A stretch of 28,507 bases of DNA from UBA5862 sp002408105 (GTDB lineage Bacteria; Pseudomonadota; Gammaproteobacteria; Pseudomonadales; UBA5862), in the NCBI GenBank assembly GCA_034189125.1, contig JAXHVB010000074.1, positions 1 through 28,507 of the forward strand, given 5' to 3'. Position 1 is the first letter of the stretch. Each line of letters starts with the position of its first letter. The notes under the pieces are model-generated. The model had not been told where the DNA came from. It ran no database searches and was given only the letters and a program-made list of their open reading frames with translations. Of the stretch, positions 1-6,730 are shown piece after piece. Both the position numbers and the translations under genes were made by a program.

Positions 1-1766
1 CGCTGACTGGGGTCGACTTCGACCTGCTCCAATTGCTGGACCTGCGCTGCCCATTCGGAGTCAAAGCTGTCGGACCTTGGAAAATAGGCGAGCGCCCACA
101 CAACGACCGCAACGAAAAAGATCACCGTCCCGGCACGCACCAAAAACAGCCGAGCCCGCTCCATGAGCCGCAACGCCACCGAACGCGGGTTCGGCAACCG
201 GTATGGCGGCAGTTCCATCAGAAAACTTGGGGCGGCGCGGCGCAGGAAGCTGCGTTTGAGTAAGTACGCCGTCAACACGCCACCAACAATGCCGAGCAAA
301 TACAGCCCCAGCAGGACCAGCCCGTGCAGGTTCAAGAGTCCGAAGAAGTAGTGGCGCTGGGGAACAAAAGCCGCGATGAGCAGCGCGTACACCGGCAACC
401 GGGCCGAACAGGTCATGAACGGCACCGCCATCAGGGTGGCGATGCGGTCTCGCCGGTCCGGAATCACCCGCGTGCCCATGATGGCTGGCACGGCACAAGC
501 AAAACCCGACAACATGGGGACGAACGAATGGCCCGAAAGGCCGCACCAACGCATGAGCCGGTCCACCAGGAACGCGGCCCGAGCCATGTAACCTGAATCT
601 TCCAAAAAAATCACAAAGGCAAAAAGGATCAGTATCTGGGGCAGAAAAATCACCACACTGCCCACACCGGCAATCACCCCATCGGCCAACAAGCTTGCCA
701 GGGCACCCTCAGGCAAGGTGGCGTAGACGGCGCCGCTCGCCGCACCAGCCAGGGCATCGATCCAGTCCATCAATGGAGTCGCCCAGGCGAACACCGCCTG
801 AAACACCGCGCCCATCACCAGCACGAAACAGAGGCTTCCAATGATGGGGTGGCTCAAGAATCGATCGACACGGTCGGAAGCGGTCGCGGCGGGTTGCAGC
901 GGAATGCGCACTGCCCCTTCCATAAGTTTGCCCACGTGGGCATAGCGGCTGCGGGCTTCCCGCTCGGCGAGGGTCTGGTAGTCGGCCCGCAATCCGGTGC
1001 GCCGCGATTCCAGTTCATCCGCCACATCACTCCCAAGGGCCTGTGCCAAGGCGTACTCGGACTCCCCACCTTTGTCGATGAGCGCACGCTCGACCAGGTA
1101 GGCTTCGACGCGGGTTCCACTCAAGCGGCTCCACCGTTCGGCAAGCTCGATCGCGGCGTCTCGCACATCAGGCAACAGCACCGACGGCGCAGACAGGGTC
1201 TCTGGCGCCGATCCCCGCACCGCACTGGCCAATGCCTGCAGGAGCGGTCGGGTATTGACCTCCTTCGCGGTGGCAGTAAGCGGAATCACCGGTGCATCCA
1301 GGCGCTCCGACAACCGCAAGGCATCGATGTCGACCCCACGCGCGCTGGCCACATCGACCATGTTCAGGGCGACCACCAGGGGCACCCCCAGCTCACGCAA
1401 TTGGGTGGCGAGAAACAGGTTGCGCCGCAGGTTCGACGCATCGACCACCACCATCACGGCATCGGGCTTCGGCACATCCGGCACGCGCCCGAGCAGCACG
1501 TCGACAGCCACCCTTTCGTCAGGAGAGTGCGCAGACAGCGAGTAGGTACCCGGCAGATCAACCAACAGGATGTCCTGTCCGTCGACCTGCAACTCACCGG
1601 TGCGCTTTTCGACCGTGACACCCGGGTAGTTCGCCACCTTCTGGTGCATCCCGGTCAGCAGGTTGAACAGCGAGCTTTTGCCTGTATTGGGGTTGCCAAT
1701 GACCGCGACCACCGCCTGGCGGGCAGCCACGGCGCTTGCCTTCAGTGCAGGAGCGGACTCAGCCAT
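1..1766 (-). CDS. feoB: Ferrous iron transport protein B, FeoB (3' end cut by window edge)
   Basis: FeoB is the inner-membrane Fe(II) permease with an N-terminal GTPase. Reading the minus strand from the ATG at 1766 gives an open frame of about 588 residues that leaves the window without a stop; full-length FeoB is usually 750-800 residues. The G1 loop GNPNTGKSSLFN lies at residues 24-35, a DLPGTYSL G3 motif follows, and NMVD is the G4 motif. Downstream come the FeoB helical region and the membrane core, with the family motifs DSGYMARAAF, GFACAVPA and TCSARLPVY (cysteine in the proposed gating segment). The start overlaps the end of feoA by 8 bases (ATGGCTGA), which implies translational coupling. 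Expression should follow the Fur site upstream of feoA. The frame has no obvious damage. Confidence 0.96.
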   Translation of the reverse strand, partial: MAESAPALKASAVAARQAVVAVIGNPNTGKSSLFNLLTGMHQKVANYPGVTVEKRTGELQVDGQDILLVDLPGTYSLSAHSPDERVAVDVLLGRVPDVPKPDAVMVVVDASNLRRNLFLATQLRELGVPLVVALNMVDVASARGVDIDALRLSERLDAPVIPLTATAKEVNTRPLLQALASAVRGSAPETLSAPSVLLPDVRDAAIELAERWSRLSGTRVEAYLVERALIDKGGESEYALAQALGSDVADELESRRTGLRADYQTLAEREARSRYAHVGKLMEGAVRIPLQPAATASDRVDRFLSHPIIGSLCFVLVMGAVFQAVFAWATPLMDWIDALAGAASGAVYATLPEGALASLLADGVIAGVGSVVIFLPQILILFAFVIFLEDSGYMARAAFLVDRLMRWCGLSGHSFVPMLSGFACAVPAIMGTRVIPDRRDRIATLMAVPFMTCSARLPVYALLIAAFVPQRHYFFGLLNLHGLVLLGLYLLGIVGGVLTAYLLKRSFLRRAAPSFLMELPPYRLPNPRSVALRLMERARLFLVRAGTVIFFVAVVVWALAYFPRSDSFDSEWAAQVQQLEQVEVDPSQ

Positions 1767-2070
1767 CTGCCGATGCGCTGGACCGGCGGATCATCACCTG
1801 CGCCGCTTCGGCACGCCGCAGCGACAGCGCGTATCCCATGATCCGGTACTCCACCGGGTCACCGCCCGGCGCTGTCCGAACCGGGGTGATGGCTTCTCCT
1901 TCGATGACACCCAGTTGCATCAACCGCTGCGCCAAGCGGCTGTCAATGTCCCGAAAGCCGCGGATTTCAGCGCGTTCGCCGAGCGGTAAGTCCACCAGGG
2001 TGGTCTCCGCGGGCAAACGTGCGATCGGCACGGCAGGCCGAATGCGTTGACGATGTTGCAGAACACCCAC
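1759..2070 (-). CDS. feoA: Ferrous iron transport protein A, FeoA
   Basis: FeoA is a small cytoplasmic SH3-like protein that supports FeoB. The conserved core runs from LVDLPLGERAEIRGF to the C-terminus, with RLAQRLMQLGVIEGEAI and the late YALSLRRAEAAQV strand typical of the family. The frame is open up to an ATG at 2256, but that start would put the Fur box inside the first codons and give 165 residues, about twice the usual length. I prefer the GTG at 2070, which has an AGGGAGG ribosome-binding site at 2082-2088 (spacing about 11) and gives 103 residues. A later GTG at 2031 (90 residues) is possible but has no visible ribosome-binding site. The gene overlaps feoB by 8 bases, so the two form an operon. 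Family assignment is secure; the exact start is inferred. Confidence 0.88.
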   Translation of the reverse strand: MGVLQHRQRIRPAVPIARLPAETTLVDLPLGERAEIRGFRDIDSRLAQRLMQLGVIEGEAITPVRTAPGGDPVEYRIMGYALSLRRAEAAQVMIRRSSASADG

Positions 2071-2231
2071 TGCCCAACAAACCTCCCTCTGGATTGGCTC
2101 TGCCACATTGGCCGCGCAATCGGCCCCAGCGGGGCCCATTGCGCCTGGTTCGTCAGAGAACCAAGCGGTATCTGTGCCAGGCACAGACAAGCCCCAGGGA
2201 ACGTTCAGCCGATGCCATCCAGACTGCGATT

Positions 2232-2263
2232 GAAAACGATTCTCATTGTCAGGCATCTGTCAA
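2232..2263 (-). promoter_or_regulatory. Fur box and promoter candidate of feoAB
   Basis: On the minus strand, GACAATGAGAATCGTTTTC (2250-2232) matches the 19-base Fur consensus at 15 of 19 positions. A perfect -35 hexamer TTGACA lies at 2263-2258. A 17-base spacer leads to a weak -10 (ATCGTT, 2240-2235) inside the Fur box. Fur-Fe(II) would therefore block RNA polymerase directly when iron is plentiful. The distance to the preferred feoA start is about 160 bases. Confidence 0.8.
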
Positions 2264-2516
2264 CAAATGTCCACATTTCTGCTGGGGTCGACGAGAGGAG
2301 AGACTGGGCCGGGTCACGCGGCATGAATGGCGCTCAGGAATCTCGCAGCCCGCGGCGGGGGCGGTCTATCAAGCCCGGACCGAGATCGAAAACCGGCGCG
2401 AACTGACCGAAAGCACAAGCAGGGCCGCGCTCTTTGTAGATCGACCCGCCGGCGGTGCGAACACGCGCCGTGTGGCACAGCAACTCATCAACCAACCCAC
2501 CGACGGCTTGCCCTCT

Positions 2517-2528
2517 GTGTATATACAC
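2517..2528. repeat. Perfect 12-base AT-rich palindrome GTGTATATACAC
   Basis: GTGTATATACAC is its own reverse complement and stands out in GC-rich surroundings. It could be an operator or the -10 part of an unrecognised promoter. On the minus strand TATACA has TTGTCC 17 bases upstream. A LexA reading fails because only one CTGT half-site is present. Confidence 0.45.
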
Positions 2529-2709
2529 CCGGCGCGCACTGGACAATACATCACTGGAGAGACTCGATCTGCGCTCGATCCCGGCTTGAAATATTGACTC
2601 CAAGCCATTGCGGGTGCAGTGCCTCGTCCGTGGGCGACCCACACCCACTGCAGAATACAAAACCTGGCCGTGGGCCGCGTTGCAGGTGTTGCTCAAGATG
2701 GTTTCAAAA

Positions 2710-2730
2710 CGGTCCATTGCGTACGGACCG
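2710..2730. repeat. Inverted repeat CGGTCC-N9-GGACCG
   Basis: Six-base arms (2710-2715 and 2725-2730) flank a nine-base loop. It lies about 55 bases before the candidate -10 of the CDF gene and could be an operator or an RNA hairpin. No run of T follows, so it is not a standard terminator. Confidence 0.35.
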
Positions 2731-2785
2731 CACCCATGCTGGGTCAAGCAGCGCCCGGGCAGCCCAGCCTGCCAGACGGATCCGG

Positions 2786-2794
2786 TGGTATGAT
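2786..2794 (+). promoter_or_regulatory. Extended -10 promoter candidate for the CDF exporter gene
   Basis: TGGTATGAT combines the TGn extension with a TATGAT hexamer (5 of 6 to TATAAT). No good -35 is seen at the normal distance, as is common for extended -10 promoters. It would give a leader of about 60 bases before the GTG at 2860, and possibly transcription into the glgP operon. Confidence 0.4.
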
Positions 2795-2859
2795 GAAACA
2801 AACCTGCCAGACCCGTGCGGCATGAGTCGACCTGACTTTAAGTTCTAGGAAGCCCAGCA

Positions 2860-3816
2860 GTGTCAGCGCATCACCACCCGCATTCCCACGACCGCCCGCA
2901 CGATCACCGCCTCAGCAGTTCAAGGCGCACGCTGCTCGGCGCCGTGGTGTTTACCGCAGGCTTTGCGTGCATCGAAGCCGTTGGGGGGTGGGTATCGGGC
3001 TCTCTCGCGCTGATCAGCGATGCGGGCCACATGGTGACCGACTCACTGGCGCTCGCCATGGGTGCCCTGGCGGCCTGGGCGGCGGCACAACCACCTTCCA
3101 CCCGACACAGTTTCGGCTGGCAGCGGGCCGAAGTGATGGGCGCGTTTATCAACGCCTTGGCCATGGTCGCCGTGGTGGTCTTCATTGCGACCGAAGCCGT
3201 TGGGCGTCTGCGCGACCCCGTCCCTGTCAACGGCGGCCTCGTCACCTTGATCGCGGCCATTGGGCTGGCGATCAACCTTGCGGTGTTTCGGTTGTTGCAC
3301 GGCGGCGAACAAGACCTAAATGTTCGCGCCGCCACCTTGCACGTGCTGGGCGATTTGCTGGGCTCAGTGGGGGCATTGGTGGCGGGGCTCGTTGTCTACT
3401 GGACAGGCTGGAGCCCCATTGACCCGTTGCTGTCACTCCTCATCTGCGCCCTACTGATGGCCTCAACGCTCAAACTGCTTCTTGAGGTGGTGCACACCTT
3501 GATGGAAGGTGTACCGCATGGAATCGACCTCAACCGGGTGGGCGATTCCATGACAGCGGTTGCGGGTGTGCAAGAAATTCACGACCTGCACATTTGGGGC
3601 CTGTCCTCGGGGAACAGCTACCTGTCCGCCCATGTGGTGGTGGATCGCCTGGAAGACTGGCCGGAGGTGCTCAGCGCCCTGAACCGGCTTCTGTGCGAGC
3701 GTCAGGGGGTACGTCACATCACACTCCAACCCGAACCACCGAGTCACCGCATCCGCACCCCCCAAGACCCTTACACCGCCGGGCACCGGGGCCAGTGCGC
3801 AGCCGCTGAGGCCTAG
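2860..3816 (+). CDS. CDF (cation diffusion facilitator) metal exporter, CzcD/ZitB type
   Basis: A 318-residue inner-membrane antiporter predicted to export Zn(II) or related divalent metals in exchange for protons. The N-terminus is His-rich (nine His/Asp-rich positions in residues 4-16). Six hydrophobic segments follow, then a cytoplasmic domain. The transport-site residues are visible as H57/D61 (DAGHMVTD) and H161/D165 (HVLGD), the HD-HD pattern usual for Zn/Cd exporters. The C-terminal domain contains EIHDLHIWGLSSG, typical of the CzcD/ZitB group. The start is GTG at 2860, with AGGA at 2847-2850 as ribosome-binding site. glgP follows after 40 bases on the same strand, so co-transcription is possible though no functional link is obvious. 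Substrate cannot be fixed from sequence. Confidence 0.92.
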   Translation: MSAHHHPHSHDRPHDHRLSSSRRTLLGAVVFTAGFACIEAVGGWVSGSLALISDAGHMVTDSLALAMGALAAWAAAQPPSTRHSFGWQRAEVMGAFINALAMVAVVVFIATEAVGRLRDPVPVNGGLVTLIAAIGLAINLAVFRLLHGGEQDLNVRAATLHVLGDLLGSVGALVAGLVVYWTGWSPIDPLLSLLICALLMASTLKLLLEVVHTLMEGVPHGIDLNRVGDSMTAVAGVQEIHDLHIWGLSSGNSYLSAHVVVDRLEDWPEVLSALNRLLCERQGVRHITLQPEPPSHRIRTPQDPYTAGHRGQCAAAEA

Positions 3817-3856
3817 CGCAGCGGAGCCGCCTGACCACCGTGGAGGAACTGGCCTG

Positions 3857-5581
3857 ATGCAAGCTCCAGTCACTCCCCGCACGCTGCTAGCGCTCACGCA
3901 GCGGCCGCGGTTCGCGTATTTCTCGATGGAAATTGCGCTGGAAAGTGGCGTTCATACTTACAGTGGCGGGCTGGGTGTGCTCGCTGGAGATACCCTCAGA
4001 TCGGCGGCCGACCTTGCGATTCCCATGGTCGCGGTCAGCCTCGTCAGCCGGGCTGGCTACTTCAAGCAAGTCATCGACCCCGATGGCCGTCAGCGCGAAG
4101 AGCCCGCGCACTGGTCACCGGAGGATCAGCTAATACCACTGAGCGCCAAGGTTGCGCTGCAAATCAACGGCCGAGCGGTGTGGATCACCGCTTGGCTATA
4201 CACCTTGCCCGGACGCCTGGACGGCGACCAGCCCGTCATCCTGCTTGACACCCGTTTGCCAGAAAATCACCCCGACGACCAGACCCTGACCGACCACCTG
4301 TACGGCGGCGACGAGGCCTACCGGTTCAAGCAGGAAATGGTGCTCGGCATGGGCGGGGTGCGCATGCTCCGGGCACTGGGGTTTGAAATTAGCCAGTACC
4401 ACATGAACGAAGGCCACGCGGCGCTGCTCGCCCTTGAGCTCTTGAACCACCACGCCCGCCCCGTTGAGCATGTGCGGCCTGGAGAGTCACGCTACGCACC
4501 ACCTATGGTGCGTGAGCTTTGCAGCTTCACCACCCACACTCCGGTCGAGGCGGGTCACGACCAGTTCGACTACGACCTGGTGCTGTCCCACCTCGGTGAC
4601 TTCATCGACCTTGCCACCCTAAAGCAACTGGCGGGGGAGCAGCGCCTCAACATGACACGCCTGGCACTCAACCTCAGCGAATTCGTCAATGGAGTCGCCA
4701 AGAAGCATGCGGAGGTATCGCGGGGATTCTTTCCCGGTTACCGCCTGCACGCGATCACCAACGGTGTCCACCCAGCGACTTGGACGGCCCCCAGTTTCGC
4801 GGCGCTGTATGACCGCTGGATTCCCGGCTGGTGCCATGAACCAGAGTTGCTCACGCGTGCGGACCAGATCAGTGACGTTGAAATCGACCAGGCACACCAG
4901 GCGGCACGGGAGGCCCTGGTTCGCACCGTGCGGGACCGCACCGGCTTCGAGTTGGCGCCAGACCGACCCATCATCGGCTTTGCGCGGCGGATGACCGCCT
5001 ACAAACGGCCATTGCTGCTGTTCTCACAATTGGACCGCCTGCGGGCAACCGCACAGGAATTTCCCTTCCAGATCGTGGTGGCGGGCAAGGCCCACCCGCG
5101 GGACGATGCCGGCAAGCAGGCCATCCACCGGCTTCATCAACTGGCCAATGAGATCCGCAACGAAATTCCAATGGTGTTCGTGCCCGACCATGACATGGAC
5201 CTTGGTCTGGCACTGACCTCCGGGGCGGACATTTGGTTGAACACACCACTGCGTCCTTTGGAGGCATCAGGCACAAGCGGGATGAAGGCCGCCTTGAACG
5301 GCGTCCCTCAACTCAGCGTGCTGGATGGATGGTGGATCGAAGGTTGCATAGAAGATGTGACCGGATGGGCGATCGGCTCCGGTCACGACCCCGACGACAC
5401 CACCGAGGCAACCGCACTGTACGATGTTCTCCAGAACAAGGTGTTACCGCTGTACCATGGATACCGTGGGGGACGCACAGCTTGGTTCCAGGTCATGAAA
5501 CAAGCAATCGCGAAAAACGCTTCGTTCTTTAACAGCCACCGCATGATGCGCCGCTACGCCACAGAGGCGTATTTGCGCTAG
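3857..5581 (+). CDS. glgP: Alpha-glucan (glycogen) phosphorylase, GT35 family
   Basis: A 574-residue cytoplasmic enzyme that releases glucose-1-phosphate from alpha-1,4-glucan with inorganic phosphate, using pyridoxal phosphate. Family motifs are FAYFSMEIALESGVHTYSGGLGVLAGD near the N-terminus, YHMNEGHAALLALE, HAITNGVHPATW, and the cofactor segment EASGTSGMKAALNG, in which K477 is the predicted PLP lysine. The protein is of the short form and lacks the extra N-terminal domain of longer bacterial members. The start is ATG at 3857 with GGAGG at 3842-3846. It heads a run of four closely spaced genes (24, 6 and 58 bases apart) for phosphoketolase metabolism, so it probably feeds stored glucan into that route. 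No glycogen synthesis genes are in the window. Confidence 0.94.
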   Translation: MQAPVTPRTLLALTQRPRFAYFSMEIALESGVHTYSGGLGVLAGDTLRSAADLAIPMVAVSLVSRAGYFKQVIDPDGRQREEPAHWSPEDQLIPLSAKVALQINGRAVWITAWLYTLPGRLDGDQPVILLDTRLPENHPDDQTLTDHLYGGDEAYRFKQEMVLGMGGVRMLRALGFEISQYHMNEGHAALLALELLNHHARPVEHVRPGESRYAPPMVRELCSFTTHTPVEAGHDQFDYDLVLSHLGDFIDLATLKQLAGEQRLNMTRLALNLSEFVNGVAKKHAEVSRGFFPGYRLHAITNGVHPATWTAPSFAALYDRWIPGWCHEPELLTRADQISDVEIDQAHQAAREALVRTVRDRTGFELAPDRPIIGFARRMTAYKRPLLLFSQLDRLRATAQEFPFQIVVAGKAHPRDDAGKQAIHRLHQLANEIRNEIPMVFVPDHDMDLGLALTSGADIWLNTPLRPLEASGTSGMKAALNGVPQLSVLDGWWIEGCIEDVTGWAIGSGHDPDDTTEATALYDVLQNKVLPLYHGYRGGRTAWFQVMKQAIAKNASFFNSHRMMRRYATEAYLR

Positions 5582-5605
5582 CCCCAACACAGGAGGTCAT
5601 CCAGC

Positions 5606-6724
5606 GTGCAGATCATCGCCGTGAACACGGGGAGCTCATCACTGCGCATCGGAGCCTTCATGTTCACTGGCGACCAACTCCTGCAACGGCGGGACTGGCA
5701 CCTGGACCAGGCCAATGCCCAGTGGCCGAGCGCACTGTGCGAGGACCGGGAGCCGGACTGGGTGGTGCACCGCTGGGTTCATTCTGGAGGTCGATTTGAT
5801 GCACCGATCGAACTCGGCGGACACCTCGAGCTGCTGGAGCCCCTCCTGCCGCTGGCGCCCTTGCACAACCCCAAAGCACTCGACGCGATCCGCACCAGCA
5901 TGCGTCTGTTTCCCCGCGCCCGGCAGTTGGTGGTCCCGGACAGCGGGTTCTTTCGTGACCTGCCGGCGGTGGCCCGACGACTGCCCCTGTCCGAAGCGCT
6001 GTGTCGCCGCCACGGCTTGTCTCGAATTGGATTTCACGGCATCGCCCACCAATACCTCAGCGAGACGTGGCACCTGCACAACCCCCGCCCACCCGGTGCC
6101 CCGCCGAGCCGGATTGTCACCCTGCAACTTGGTAGCGGCTGCTCCGTCACCGCGCTTCGTGATGGCGCACCGATTGAAACGAGCATGGGGTTTTCACCCT
6201 GGAGCGGGGTCGTGATGTCGAGCCGGCCGGGCGACCTGGACCCCGGGGTACTGATTCATTTGCTGCGCCACACGGGCATGAATGCCGACCAACTCGAGGC
6301 GACGTTGCGTGAGTCCAGCGGACTGCGAGGCGTATCCGGAAGCAGCGGAGACATGAAGACGCTGCTAAAGACTGGAAACGACGAAGCTGCATCCATGGCA
6401 GTCGAACTGTTTTTGCACGCACTCAACCAACGGGTTGGCGCGTACGTGCACCTCCTGCAGGGCGTCGACGGGGTTGCGTTCGGTGGTGGCATCGGCGAAC
6501 ACAGCAGTGAAATTCGCAGGCGAATTCTTGAACCCATGCGCTGGCTGGGTGTTGAATGGGATGAATCGACCCACACCGCATCCCTACGCGCTCCCACCCG
6601 CATCAGCACCCCAGCGAGCCAGGTGGCGGTGTGGGTGGTTCCAGTGGACGAAGCGCGGCTCTTGGCAATCGCAGCGCTGCAACAGGATCAACTGCATCCC
6701 CCCAAACCATCCGCCACGAGGTAG
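5606..6724 (+). CDS. ackA: Acetate kinase family protein, divergent active-site motif
   Basis: A 372-residue ASKHA-fold kinase predicted to make ATP and acetate from acetyl-phosphate. Seen: VNTGSSSLRIG (phosphate loop), HRWVHSGG (the Arg of the HRVVHGG motif kept), LAPLHNP (conserved His kept), VVPDSGFF (catalytic Asp kept), GFHGIAHQYLSE, SMGFSPWSGVV, the Arg in SSRPGDLDPG, and FGGGIGEHSSEIR. The usual HLGNG motif reads QLGSG, so Q174 sits where the phosphate-contacting His (H180 in the Methanosarcina enzyme) is expected. The protein is about 25 residues shorter than typical AckA. The start is GTG at 5606 behind a full AGGAGGT at 5591-5597. It lies directly before phosphoketolase, so acetyl-phosphate is the natural substrate. 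A changed substrate or lower activity is possible. Confidence 0.86.
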   Translation: MQIIAVNTGSSSLRIGAFMFTGDQLLQRRDWHLDQANAQWPSALCEDREPDWVVHRWVHSGGRFDAPIELGGHLELLEPLLPLAPLHNPKALDAIRTSMRLFPRARQLVVPDSGFFRDLPAVARRLPLSEALCRRHGLSRIGFHGIAHQYLSETWHLHNPRPPGAPPSRIVTLQLGSGCSVTALRDGAPIETSMGFSPWSGVVMSSRPGDLDPGVLIHLLRHTGMNADQLEATLRESSGLRGVSGSSGDMKTLLKTGNDEAASMAVELFLHALNQRVGAYVHLLQGVDGVAFGGGIGEHSSEIRRRILEPMRWLGVEWDESTHTASLRAPTRISTPASQVAVWVVPVDEARLLAIAALQQDQLHPPKPSATR

Positions 6725-6730
6725 TGCCCA

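Larger units (their letters stand above)
2264..2859. other. Non-coding stretch between feoAB and the CDF exporter gene
   Basis: About 600 bases lie between the divergent feoA promoter and the GTG of the CDF gene. Several open frames of 60-170 codons cross it on both strands, but none has a convincing ribosome-binding site, a recognisable motif or a plausible protein composition, so I call no gene. It contains a perfect 12-base palindrome (2517-2528), a short hairpin GTGGG-CGA-CCCAC (2630-2642), an inverted repeat (2710-2730) and an extended -10 promoter candidate (2786-2794). A decayed gene or an unrecognised small RNA cannot be excluded. Confidence 0.5.

Noticed and set aside
849..1841. Long open frame of 330 codons on the plus strand
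   Set aside because: It is the antisense shadow of feoB, which shows clear GTPase and permease motifs on the minus strand; the plus-strand product is low-complexity Arg/His/Gln-rich.
2514..2529. Possible LexA box around GTGTATATACAC
   Set aside because: The left half CTGT is present but the right half reads ACCC instead of ACAG, and no SOS gene is adjacent.
2334..2801. Open frame of 155 codons on the minus strand between feoA and the CDF gene
   Set aside because: No ribosome-binding site, no motif and an unlikely composition; several alternative frames across the same stretch are equally open.
2842..2852. Shared GTTCTAGGAA-like sequence near 2843-2852 and, inverted, near 12742-12751
   Set aside because: Two copies of ten bases without a consistent position relative to genes are too little to call a repeat family.
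3801..3822. CCGCTG/CAGCGG inverted repeat at the end of the CDF gene as terminator
   Set aside because: There is no T run after it, and glgP starts only 40 bases past the stop codon.
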